A DNA stretch of 64,000 bases from Gigaspora margarita (taxonomy: Eukaryota; Glomeromycota; Glomeromycetes; Diversisporales; Gigasporaceae): positions 239,724 to 303,723 of the forward strand of contig WTPW01000562.1 in assembly GCA_009809945.1 (NCBI GenBank), read 5' to 3'. The stretch's first letter is position 1; every line of letters starts with the position of its first letter. The position numbers and the translations under genes are program-made. The notes under the pieces were generated by a model that saw only the letters and a program-made list of their open reading frames with translations, made no database searches and had not been told where the DNA came from. Below are positions 1-11,201 of this stretch, piece by piece.

Positions 1-3000
1 TTAACCGATACCTCAGACTCCTAACTATGAAACCTCCTGACATCTCATTGGAAAAATGCAACAAATTCTTACATACGACCTCGACCCTCGCTAAACTTGA
101 AATCACGCCCCTTTCCCAATCAAACATTGACTTTCCTTCTGCAACAATTTCTCAACTACAACAAATCAAACACACAATTTGGACAGCACGTAACCTGGAG
201 AAGCTCCAAGAACAATCCAATAGAATTCAACATTTTGTTAATTGACGTTATAATGATTTTAAAGAAAATACCAGTAGAATGATAGATAGCATTCTCAAAC
301 GTAGACCAGACCCTGTGCGCACTAACAAAATAATCCTCCCAGATCAGGTCTTAACGGACAGATCTGAAATTAAGACACACATACGATCACACTTTATGTC
401 ATGGACCAGAAATAACCCACCCGACTCCACACATGAACAAGAATGGGAAGAGGCCTACCTCTCAATAGACAAAATTGACCCTAAAATTTATGAACCATTA
501 ACCCGGCCGATTACAATGACAGAACTACAAGAGACTATTAACAAAACACCAATAAACAAAGCCACTGGACCACTTGCTATCACAAATGAGATCCTTCAAC
601 ACCTCCCACAATCGGCAATAACCATACTACTAAAAATCTTTAATCATTGCATTACTTTGAGTGAGACACCAAAACAATGGCTACGGGCAAACATCTGGCC
701 CATCCCAAAAAAACAAAAATACAGATATGATCTCAGCACAACACGTCCCATAACTCTCATAGACCATACGCGCAAATGCTTTACCAAGATTCTGACTTCG
801 AGAATGACCCATATCATAATGAAAAATAATATACTCTCACCACACAATTACGCTGCTTTCCCGCACCAATTAACTATCCAACCCGTAGCACAGTTTACAC
901 AAATCCTAGAAGACACCCTAGTATGCCATAAAGAAATCTGGGCATTATCACAAGACATATCGAAAGCATTCGACTCTGTCCATATTAACACACTATCAAA
1001 AGCACTCCGCCGCATAAAAATCTCTGATACTATAATAAACCTTCTCACCTATCTACTATCAAATCGAACAAATCAAGTCATTACCGACCTAGGCTTCACT
1101 GACCCCTATCCGGTACAGGATGGGATTGACCAAGGAGAGACCTTTTCTCCGTTGCTATGGAAAGTCTATTATGATCCCCTCATTTCAACAATACAAAAAG
1201 AATTTACTGGATATACTTGTTGTATCCCCACCAATCCGCCCAAACAAATCAACACCTCTGTAATGGCCTATATGGACGATGCCCTTTGGGTCGCCTCGGA
1301 CTGTCAAACCCTAATTAATATATTACACAGGGCTACTAGCTTCTACAAGCTAAATAACATAAAGGTTAACCCACTCAAATCCTTTCTGATCACTAACTCG
1401 CACACCTCAACAAAATCAGTCCATTTTGATAGGGTAGAAATTGAAGCCCTACCCTACAACACCCCGTTGAGATATCTTGAAACTTGGTTCTCTGTAAACA
1501 GAACGCCCAACCAAATTCAAAAAATAATAATCTCTGAAATCAAGACTAACCTTAAAAAACTACAGTTTGCAAAAATTATGGAGAAACAGGCAGCTTACAT
1601 TTACAACCATGTTATTCTACCACGTTTTCAATACCGCATATTATCTTCCTACCTAAACGACCACCAGCTTAAAACAATTAACAAGGCCATAATACAAATA
1701 ACAAAACAAAAAGCGAAACTAGCTAAAGGGGTCCCAAACTCCTTCATGAATTGCTCTGAAATATACGCCATATCAGACATCGCCCAATCACAACTAACAA
1801 CCCTCTCCACCAACCTTCTCCGAGGACTAAATCATATTTCCTTTGATAATTCATACCTAAAATTACGGCTCCAAGAGATACAAGATGCGGCATACATGGA
1901 AACATCTATACTAGAAGAGAAACCCATACTCCCCACCACAGAGAACCTTACTTATACTAGTCAAGCAATCCTTGCTATCCACAAACTAAACATAAAGTTT
2001 GCTAAACCACTGAATGCCTGGCCAGTTGCCACGAAACTTCTTGGCACATCTATCAATCAACTCCTTCTCACTCACCCCCGCAGTGTATACTTCAAAGACA
2101 AACTCAACCAACATCACGTTAATTGTATCGAACAATTTCTAGACCTTTCAAACACAAAACTAATTGAATGGAAAAACTTTCACCACAACATTAAAAAAAT
2201 TCCTCGTGGTAGGAAGCCCAAATGGTTCCAAATTATACAAGATCTCATAGCCGCTACCACTTCCCCATCTCTAGAATTAATTAGCCCAAATCCTTTTATT
2301 ACTCCTCGTTGGTCCCCAAAAAGAAAAGGATGGATAATCAACCATAAGGCAGAGGTGGCCAAAATATACAACTGTACCAACACAGCGCTAATTGGTAAAC
2401 ATTATCTTTACCAGGATAATAACACTACCGTCAGAGCTTGTCATGGCTGTGTACGCTCTGACAAAAGCATAAAACATAGTTCCTGCTACATATACCTAGA
2501 ACCTGAATATATTTACAACATTCAAATCAATTGCAAACTTCATATACACGCAAACATCCAAGACATTAAACACTCACTTCGACAATTACAATATAAGAAA
2601 GCAAGCACTAAACCACCGCTCCACTTTCCAAGACCCACCAATAACACTATGGGAATCCCTCGCTCGTCGAACTTTAAAAAGAAAAACCTAGCTATATCCC
2701 TCACTACTAAGCAGAGAAACATATCTGGTCAAACTACTATAGTAGCAACCTGTATAGTGGCGCCAAACGGATATACTACAAGCTGTTACTGCACACACTG
2801 GCCCACAAAAATTACCACNCTTATTACATTACTAATCTTTATTCTCTCATCCACAGACAATCGAGCAAAAATATCAATAACCACTAATAATTCTCTCCTT
2901 CAATCAATACTTTCACAAACCACTAACAATCACTTCCTACAAAACCAACGTTTGGACCAAATGCAATGGCCTCTCTTGCAACACACAGCAAAATCAATAA

Positions 3001-4052
3001 TAGGAGACCGAGAGCTAAACATCTCCTTTGACAAAGGAATAAAAATTGAGGACCCAAACACACCATTTTTCCTGAATCTAACACCCCACAACTTTCTACA
3101 TAACCGATACACACCACTCCTAAACTCGATACCAACACAACAACTCCTTAAAACAACACTGAAGCAAATACATAAAATTACTAACCTACTCCGCTGGCAA
3201 AACCAACACAGAATCAGCCTATGGAAGAACAGACTACCTGATATTGACTGGGACGCCACCCTATCTACTCTATCTTATAACGACAAACCAAAAGCACTAT
3301 ATACGAATCCAAACAGATCTAATCTAAAGAACTTCAAAGTGAAATTAATCGCCGAAGAACTACCGACCTTCCTTCTCCTACACTTCTGTAACCCCATAAA
3401 ATACCCGAACTACCTATGCCCCAGATGTTACTCAGCTCCAGAGGATTACGCCCATCTACTAACTTGCATTTCAAACCCCTTCTTCTTCAAAATAGAATTA
3501 ACAAGAATATTAAATAGAATAGCAGACAAAGAAGAACAACCACTCAACAACCCACATCTATTCGTACAATCATACTACGACCTCCATATAACCCAACAAG
3601 TCCCTATCGGCCTAATAACGGAAAGAACTATGGCTCCTTTTACAACCGAACATCTTAAGAAAAAGATAACCCCACAACTACACCATAACATCGCCGAATT
3701 CATATACAAAGAGATATGGCTCCCATCTCGAATGTCACGATACTCAGACGTCATGCCCATACTACCAACCATCACAATACTGCAACTCGAAAAAATATCT
3801 CCTCTCTCCCAACTACAACTCAGAACAGCTATAAATAAGGTTATCCTTACGAACGACTGTTCACCTAATAACATTCTCAAAATCTAGAGGTCTACGACCA
3901 TTCTAGTAAAGAATTAGGTCGAGAGTAAAGCAGCTCTTACCTCTACTCACAATAGATTAGTAATTTCTACATGTAAATAAATATGTATAATCTACAAAAT
4001 CTAATAAAGTAATAGAGGATAGACCTCTCTTTAAAAAAAAAAAAAAAAAAAA
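1..4052 (+). mobile_element. LINE (non-LTR retrotransposon), 3' part
   Basis: The window opens inside a LINE that runs to a 20-base poly-A tail at 4033-4052. It contains the ORF2 reverse transcriptase frame (open from base 3 to 3887), then about 145 bases of 3' UTR with an AATAAA-like stretch near 4001 and a GAGGATAGACCTCTC hairpin just before the tail. The part encoding an endonuclease, if there is one, would lie left of the window. Its base composition is clearly richer in C and G than the decayed DNA around it, and it has one nonsense codon in 3.9 kb, so it is a recent arrival. No target-site duplication can be tested because the left end is not visible. Confidence 0.93.
3..3887 (+). pseudogene. 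LINE ORF2: reverse transcriptase, RNase H-like region, CCHC zinc motif; one in-frame TGA
   Basis: One frame is open from base 3, stops at TGA 243-245, and continues without another stop to TAG at 3885-3887. Numbering from the Met at 279, the reverse transcriptase has QDISKAFDSV with its catalytic Asp near residue 226, and AYMDDALWVA with YMDD at 331-334. Around residues 815-895 there is a weak RNase H-like stretch. The usual TDS-type strand reads TTNNS, so the key Asp appears to be lost. The C-terminus has C-x2-C-x8-H-x3-C at 1047-1063 (CPRC, then H, then LLTC), typical of zf-RVT. The protein would copy LINE RNA at a nicked target. The TGA is one C-to-T change from CGA (Arg), so this copy is probably inactive by a single transition or is read through. 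An N at 2819 leaves one residue unknown. Confidence 0.92.
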
Positions 4053-4066
4053 GATTAGGGTTAGGG
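4053..4066 (+). repeat. Two TTAGGG units directly after the LINE tail
   Basis: Immediately after the poly-A the sequence reads GA and then TTAGGG twice, followed by a degenerate TATAGG. TTAGGG is the telomere repeat of most filamentous and early-diverging fungi. The stretch is too short to be a telomere. It may be an interstitial remnant or the LINE's target. Confidence 0.6.
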
Positions 4067-5175
4067 TATAGGTTATATTAAGTTAAAGAGTGGGTTATTT
4101 ATATGCAAAATTAGATGCTAAAAACTTTTACTTAATAGCCCAAAGCTAGTTTTTGTAATAAAATTTTGTGATATTGATAATTTTTTGTTTTTTTTTCTAA
4201 GTTTTCTTAAATTTTCTTTATTTTGTTACACAAGATCCTGCGACCTAATTAGTAAATTATAGGGTGGTTAACATCACCAGGGGGGCAAATTAGCAACACT
4301 CAAATAAAAATATTTATGCAAATTTCATGTATTTTTAGATATTGACAAGTTTACTTAGTGCATAACATTAGAATTAATTAATAAAAATTTGTGAATTATA
4401 AGATTTTATAGAATTTTATTAATAAAATTCTATAAAACCTTATGATTCACAAGATTTCACTATTTAATCCTAACTTAATGCACTAAGTAAACTTATTCAG
4501 TACTTAAAAATATATTAAATTGGCAAAATTGTTTTTATTTTACATAAAATTTAGAAAAAAGATGCTTAAATTTGACTTTTTGATCAAAAATCAAAAACTA
4601 TGTATCTAATATCTAAATTTTAAGTAAAAAAAAAATTTCTGCTAATTTGATGTATTTTTGGACGTGGAACAAGCTTACTTGGTGCATAAAGTTAAAATTA
4701 ATTAATAAAAATTTGTTAATTATAAGACTTTATAGAATTTTAATAAAAATTCTATAAAATCTTATAATTTACAAAATTTTACTAATTAATTTTGACTTCA
4801 TACACTGAATAAACTTTTTTTTTTTTTATTAATATAATGTCAGTAGAAACTTTGTTATAGCAACTTTAAATTAATCCTAAGATTAATAGTCTCTTTGTTA
4901 TTAAGTAAAGATGTGTGAGGAGTCAGATAAGTTCTTGGACCTGGCTAACAAATTCCTCCAACTTGAAAACTAGTTAGAATAAAGAGATATGGCTATAGAA
5001 AAATTCTATGGTAAAGATTTCTAACTACATTTGTGCTACAGAGCACCCAATGTGATATTACACCTCCTATTTCCTATTTTATACTATTATTAATTTAAAC
5101 TAATAAAATAAATCTAGTTAGAATAGGTTGGAGAAAACCTAAAGTGCTAATCATGATATTATAAAAAGCATGTTG
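4067..5175. repeat. Non-coding AT-rich DNA with two related palindromes
   Basis: No coding frame is supported. Two imperfect palindromes occupy about 4290-4520 and 4630-4812. Both have the outer word TTACTTAGTGCATAA (with variants) and a central stem around AATTTTATTAATAAAATT. The same words recur near 28070-28130 and 35680-35770, so this is a dispersed foldback family. The rest is low-complexity A/T. Confidence 0.6.
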
Positions 5176-6300
5176 TTAGGGGTAGCCTTGTAAGTACCAT
5201 TTTTCAATAGCAGAATATAGGTTTATTGGTTGTATATGAGTTCTTGATGTATTTGCTTGAGTGGTGCTTGACAGTAAAGTTATTTTAGTATGTTTGGTTT
5301 TTTTTGTGATATTCTGGGCCATTTCCCATTGATGTTGAAATATATTACGTTGAGACCATATATTGTGATAAAACCAATTTAAGAAATTATTTGAGAAGTT
5401 AGTAAGAAAGAGTTTAGTTTGTTTTTTAGAAGAATTTTGGTATTATGATATGTTGGTTTGGAGTATATTCCTAGGATGGTAGGTATAAGGAAGTTGTATT
5501 GTATATTAGGAAAGTTAGTTGATAGTAATGAAAGGGTATTAAGAAGTGTGATATCTGAGGTCGATACTAATTAGAATTGTTGAAATGTGTTATTAATTAT
5601 ATTAGTAAGCGATTGTTGGATGTTTTTAGTATTTTTGGAACATAGGAGTATATGGAGAGTATTTTCAATTGAAGAGCATTTACAACATTGATTTGTTGTG
5701 TATAGATTTGGGTAGTGGATGTTAAGGTTTTGCATTGTTGGGAGGTTGTTTGTTAGGATTTTGATATAAAAAGAGTATAAAGAGGAATTGTATTCTAAGG
5801 ATTTAAGTATTTTAAAAATTAAGTTCCAGTTTATATCTAAAGTATAGTTGTTAAAAAATTTAAAAGATGACCAAGATGTTAGTTCTTAAATTTTGATAAT
5901 ATTTTTGATAAAGGAGCGAGCTTTGTGTGTTATTATATAATTGTTCTATAAAAAGTAAGTAGGTAATTTGAAGTATATATAAAAGATTTCTATTATAGGT
6001 TTATCAGAGCCTTGTTTTGCTAGCAGGTCAGCTTGGTTATGCAGAGAACTAGTTGAATGTAATTCAACTTTGATAGGAGTAATAGAAATGTTTTTTGTAG
6101 ATTTAATAGAGTTAATGATCGAGATTATATCCTAGTTTTTGTTTTGAATAAGTTTAAAAGAAGAAGAATTGATTAGGTTTTTGATTGCAGATAAGTTATC
6201 AATATATATTGTAATAACAGAGTTATTTGGTATAGCAAGTAAAAGAGGAATAGTTGCTATTAATTCAGAGCGAGAAGAGTCTGGAAAAGGATTTATTGCA
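5176..6300 (-). pseudogene. Decayed LINE C-terminus: RNase H and zf-RVT
   Basis: Read on the minus strand from about 6300 down to the TAA near 5181. An RNase H fold is visible: SRSELIA (acidic Glu), then ITIYIDNLSAI (Asp), then LHNQADLLAKQG (the His/Asp signature). About 200 residues later come CCKCS...HILLC, a C-x2-C...H-x3-C zinc motif like that of the intact LINE at the left edge. Several nonsense codons interrupt it, for example in the stretch after LIQNKN and after PTYFL. It is the 3' end of an older LINE, either 5'-truncated or cut off at 6300 where unrelated repeats begin. Unlike the left-edge LINE, its RNase H residues are still recognisable. Confidence 0.8.
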
Positions 6301-6893
6301 CTGAATAAACTTGTTTATTACTAAAAAATATATTCAGATTCAGATTAGTCTACAGACTTTAAACCAAATCTAAATTAAACGCAGACTTGACTAAAGTCTA
6401 ATTTGGGTTCAGTCTGTACATATTATTTGCTTGAATTTGATTGGCTAGTTTTAGTATCAGGTGGGAAGAGGGGGTATCCTCTTAAGAGGTAGAAATCACC
6501 TGATAAATGTCTCTACCTATATTGTATTTATAAAAATTATATTTATGAAGGTCTAACTATAATATAGTAAAAACCAGAAGTATTTGTATTTTTGCAACTT
6601 TTTAAATTAAAAAGCTACAAATTTGAAACTTTGTTTAGTAAATAATAATCAATAAATACTTATTACTAATTTTTTTTTTATAATTGTTTAATTACTATAA
6701 CAAAAGTTAGATAAGAACTTAAGTTTTGAGTTTTTTAATTAAATTAATAAAAATTATTATTATATTCAAAAATTTAATATATTAAAATTTTAGACAAATT
6801 TTATTTGTATACTAGTATATAAAACACAAATATATTAATATTTTAAAATTTTAATATAAAATCTACTTTGGGTTTTAACAAAAAATGGTTCTT
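6301..6893. repeat. Repeat fragments, no gene
   Basis: About 6335-6420 holds inverted words such as CAGACTTTA and TAAAGTCT, in the style of the hAT-like subterminal arrays elsewhere in this window. About 6455-6515 is a G-rich fragment (GGTGGGAAGAGGGGG) ending in AATCACCTGATAAATGTC, which resembles the TAA-flanked MITEs at 7917 and 27593. The remainder is A/T-rich with no coding signal. Confidence 0.4.
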
Positions 6894-8293
6894 AGCATGT
6901 AGTAACTTAGAGAAGTTGTTAAGTTGTTACTTCCAAGTAGCAGATCTAGAGTTCAAATTTCACTAGTGATATTTTGAAAAATAGATTTGTGATATAGTAA
7001 CTATTGTCTCATTGATCAGTTAGGTATATTACCTATAATCCTTGGTTCACCATTTATAATAGAAGCTTTTGAGCATATTTGTATATTATTATATAGACAA
7101 ATTCAAGGCATCAGAGAAATAAAAACTATTTGGCAAGTTCTAAGTAAGTAGATAGCAAAGATCTTTAATAGCACTACTAAAACCAAAGAATTGGAAACCA
7201 GAGCCAGAATATTGGATGCAAAGACCTTTGAGAGTTAGAGTTTACCAATATAGCTACTAGAGTTGAACCAAAGAAAAAAGATCTACAGTCAACTCTTTTT
7301 AATCCGAACTGCTGGGACTGTTTTTTTTTACTATATAAAAATTTGAAAAAGTTCAGTTTTCAAAAAGTTATATATAGCTAATCTGAACTTTATAATAAAA
7401 TTTACAAATGTTCTAGATGATTTTGTTCAGTTTAGAGAGAGTTTAATAGTGTTCAGTTTAGAGAGGTTCGGATTAGAGAGAGGTGACTGTATACTATAGA
7501 AGTAGGTACCAAGAAAAGAAAGAACTATAGTAGCACCTAATGCTAAATGAATCGATCCTTCTGGGCTAACTTGTTTGAAAGTTTAAAAAGTCAGTATAAG
7601 AACTAGTAGAATAGTAGGATGTATACTAGAATTAGAGTGAACCTTACAAGAGCTGAAGTAAGTAATAGTAGAATGCAGATTTATCCTAACTTCAAGTATA
7701 AGCCTCATTAAATGCATCATTACTGAAGTGTAGATAATACTATATCTGTGTGGGACAGGAACTGCTTTACCAAGTGTTCTGTAAAGATAAAGTAGTCCTA
7801 AAGGAATTTTATTAAGTATTCAGAACTGATCTTGACTAACTAATATATTGAGGGCTGTACCAGTAATATAGTAACATTGGCAGGAGGAGCAGGGACTAGA
7901 GTGTTTAAATAGGTAAGGGGAGTGACAAAAATTAGATGATTTTTTAGGAGGAGAGGGGGGTGAAAAATGCTGAAATTATATATAGGAACCTGACCAAATC
8001 TATATTATAGAACTATTATAGAGGGGAGGAGGAGGGTAGGCCTCTAATAAAAAATAATCAGGTGATTAATGACACTGCCCTAATTCTCTAGTTGGATTGC
8101 AGGTATAACAACTAGTGTAGAACCTTTGGGTAAACTACTTAAATTAGACAACCAAAAGTTGTACATGTAGCTAGTTGTATTCTTAGCTATATAACAAATA
8201 TTGGAATGCCAAAGAGGACATCTTGATTCACATAGTTGAATAAAAACCTTTTTCAATAGCAAGAACTTTGATATAAAAAAAAAAAACAACAAC
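6894..8293 (+). mobile_element. tRNA-headed SINE-like retroposon, copy S1
   Basis: The copy starts with a tRNA-like head (TTAGAGAAGTTGTTAAG, then AGTTCAAATTTCAC as a B-box-like word) and ends in an A-rich tail after GAATAAA. It is flanked by an 11-base duplication, aaatGgttctt (6883-6893) and aaatAgttctt (8294-8304), differing by one transition. The central block shared with five other copies lies at 7901-7914 and 8084-8210, split by a MITE. No protein is encoded. The duplication and the A-tail imply mobilisation by a LINE-type reverse transcriptase. Confidence 0.8.
7917..8080. mobile_element. MITE with TAA duplication (PIF/Harbinger-like)
   Basis: This 164-bp insertion splits the central block of retroposon S1. 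Its ends are GGGGAGTGACAAAAATTAG and, reversed, GGGCAGTGTCATTAATCA. TAA stands on both sides (7914-7916 and 8081-8083). G-runs follow the left end and precede the right end. It has no coding capacity. Confidence 0.8.
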
Positions 8294-9025
8294 AAATAGT
8301 TCTTGTCAAATTTTAATATAAATATAACTCTTTTATTCTAAAGCTAATTTTTATTCTAATCTCAAATTAGGATTAACTTTTGTTAAAATTTATATATTAT
8401 ACAGATTTGTAAATTTATTAATTAATATTGTTTTCATATACTAGTATACAATAAAAAATTAATTATTATTATTTTTTTTTTGTGTTAAAGTTTTTGCTAT
8501 AGGAATAGGTTTGTTTATTCAAGTCTGTGGGTCAAGAGGTTCTCTGTGGCACTCTGACATTCATTACATAAATGAGAGTACAACTAGTCATATATACAAC
8601 TTTTGGTTGTCTAATTTAAGTAGTCAGCCTGAATGTTCTATACTAGATACTATACCTGCAACCTAGCTAGGGGATTGCCTATTTAAACTCTTTGGTCTAT
8701 ACTTCTCCTGCCAACTCTACTTGTATTACTAGTACAGCTCTTTGTTATATAAGTCAGTTGAGGTCAGTTCTGGATATCAACAAATATCTCTTTAGGACTA
8801 CTTTATCCTCACAGAACACTTGGTAGAGCATTTTCTATCCCACACAGGTATTATCTACTCTTAGATAACTTATGTATTTACTGAGACTTACACTTGAGTC
8901 AGGGCTAACTATTAAACCCTTACTGTTATCTACTTTTGCCCTTGTAAAGTTCGCTCCAACCCCGATACCCACTACAACCTTCCTATTGGATCTTTCTCAG
9001 TATCCCAAAACTTCCAAACTAGTTA

Positions 9026-10657
9026 GGGGGCTTCCAGAAATTATGTAATTTTTTGTTACTAATAAATTTCAAAATTTTACTCACTCACCCACACCTAATA
9101 CTCTATTAGCCAATCAAATTTTATATTTTTTAAAATTTATTCATATGTTTCAATTTATGAAATTGATAATAACTATTGCTTTACTGGACCAATTTAGATG
9201 ATTTAACTACCAAAATGTCCATCTCACTGAGATTATTCTAACAAGCCCAAAATCATTAAAATCTAATTACAGGATCCCAAGATTGTTCAATTTTGTGTAA
9301 TTTTAATAGTGATTTTTTAGAATCACTAAGTAAATTTCTTTAATATTGAATAACTTTTGATCCACTAGTCTGTTTTAGAAGATTTAACTACCAAAATGTT
9401 CATCTCAGTGAGATGATTTTAACAAGCCAAAAATTACTAAATTTTAATTACAGAATTCCAAGATCGATAAAGATTTTTTGTTTGTCTAACAATACAAATC
9501 TTTATCAATTTTGAAATTCTGTAATTAGAATTTAATGATTTTAGACTTGTTAGAATCAGCTCACTAAGACGAAACTTTTGGTAGTTAAATCATCCAAAAT
9601 GAGCCAGTGGATCAAAAGTTATTTAATATTAAAGAAATTTATTTAGTAATTCTAAAAAAATCACTATTAAAATCACACAAAAGTTGAACGATCTTGGGAT
9701 CCAGTGATTAAATTTTAACAATTTTGGGCTTGTTGGAATTGTCTCAGTAAAATGAACATTTGGTAATTAAATCATCTAAATCGGCTCAGTAGAGAAATAA
9801 TTATTAATAAATTTAAGGGTGTGGTGCCTTAGAGAAGTTGTCAAGGTGTCACCCCCCAAGCGGCAGGTCGACAGTTCAAATCCCACTATTAACGCTTTGA
9901 ACAATAGGACGGTGTTCGGTAACTGTGTGGCTCATATCAGTTGGGTTGTAAAACCTGTTACCTTGGTTCCACCATCTCGAATAGGAGCTTCGGCACAATG
10001 ATGTTAAGGTTACACTACAAATTCAGAGAACTAGAGAAATAGAAACCCGTTTGGCAAGTCCCGAATTAGGAGGTAATAGTGATGATCTATGATGGCACTA
10101 CCGGAAGAGGTGGGTGGCCAGGATCGGAATGAACCTAATAAGGGCAGATGGCTTATGTCGCTAAATCCAAGTTCAGAAATAGAATGGGACACAGAAGAAC
10201 TATGGTAGGCAATTGGTGCGAGGGTAAAGTAGCCCTTAGGCCGTATTATCTAAAGGGTTGCAGGCCTGATAATATCTACATATATATGTAGTGCATCAGG
10301 TAGTAATAGGAGGATCGTGAACCAGAGGGTTTAAATAGACAACTTCCGTAGTTGGGTTGTAGGTATGGCAGCTAGTGTAGAATCTTTGGGCGGACTACTT
10401 AAATTAGGCACCAAAAGTGCACATGTGGCTAGTTGCATCCTCATTCATGTAACAAATATTACGTCTCTATAACTCATAATAAAATCTGGCCATAGTACTC
10501 GGCCTTTAAACACTAAAAAAAAAAAAATTATTAATAATTTTATAATTTTATACTTTTGGTCAAAATTAAAAAATTTTGACTAGAATTATAATTATAATCT
10601 GATATTTTTGGGACCCCACCCACCTACCAAAAAATTATGTAATTTCTGAAAGCCTCT
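9026..10657. mobile_element. TTA-flanked foldback MITE carrying a retroposon
   Basis: The ends read GGGGGCTTCCAGAAATTATG and, from the right, AGAGGCTTTCAGAAATTACA. TTA stands on both sides (9023-9025, 10658-10660). Related retroposon copies show the uninterrupted target, for example the complement of 7560-7580. The interior (about 9165-9790) is a long imperfect palindrome centred near 9490, with words such as CCAAAATCATTAAAATCTAA. The right half holds retroposon S2. The type fits PIF/Harbinger by TSD and GGG start. Confidence 0.78.
9815..10525 (+). mobile_element. tRNA-headed retroposon, copy S2 (best preserved)
   Basis: Full-length copy of 711 bp. The head is tRNA-like: TTAGAGAAGTTGTCAAGG, then CACCCCCCAAGCGGCAGGTC, then AGTTCAAATCCCAC as B box. 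The central block is at 10325-10457 and includes CTTTGGGCGGACTACTTAAA. AATAAA precedes the terminal A-run. Sixteen-base duplications flank it: 9799-9814 and 10526-10541, AATTATTAATAA followed by ATTT or TTTT. It has no open reading frame of note. It is inserted in the right half of the foldback MITE, so it is younger than that element. Confidence 0.88.
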
Positions 10658-10991
10658 TTAGCCCAGGAGGGTCAGTTTACTCAGCATTAGGTGCCACTAT
10701 AGTTTTCTTCTCTTGGTATCTACTTCTATAGTATAGGTTCTTTTCCTTTAGTATGACTCTAGCAACCAGGTTGGTGAACCTCTCCTTGAAAGTCTTGTTA
10801 TCCGGTTCTCTAGCTCCAGTTTTTAATATTCAAGCTTTGGTAGTACCATCAAAGATCTTTGCTACCTTCTTGCTTGGGACTTGCCAAATGGGTTTTTATT
10901 TCTTCAGTTTCTTGGATTTGTGCACTGAAGGCTCCTATTCTAGATAGTAGAACCAAGACTACAGATAATTTATCCAAAATTTATTATTTTT

Positions 10992-11201
10992 ATAGTTATA
11001 ATAAAAAAATTTAATTTAATAAAATAGTTATAAAAGCAACTCTTTAGATAATTCCTTTTACCAAATTTTTTAAGAAAACTAATCTATGTAAACTATTCTT
11101 AATCTGTAGAGATTTGCAAGCAAATTTGTTTGTATAATTAAAATTTGGTACAGTTGAATCTTCCCAAACTGGTATGCATGGTGGACAAGTTTTGTATCAG
11201 T
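10992..11201. other. Spacer
   Basis: A/T-rich sequence with nothing recognisable. Confidence 0.4.

Larger units (their letters stand above)
8476..10980 (-). mobile_element. Retroposon copy S5, 5'-truncated, split by a MITE
   Basis: On the minus strand, retroposon sequence runs from about 10980 to 10661 and from 9025 to 8476, with the A-tail seen as a T-run at about 8472-8481. Candidate target duplications are TTATTATTTTT at 8466-8476 and at 10981-10991. It keeps the shared central block (8563-8695) and the GAATAAA word before the tail. It lacks the tRNA-like head, as expected for incomplete reverse transcription. Confidence 0.7.

Noticed and set aside
644..3880. Minus-strand frames within the LINE
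   Set aside because: Shadows of the reverse transcriptase frame with no motif of their own.
9815..9890. A tRNA gene
   Set aside because: The A- and B-box-like words belong to a retroposon head with target duplications; no complete cloverleaf could be folded by eye.
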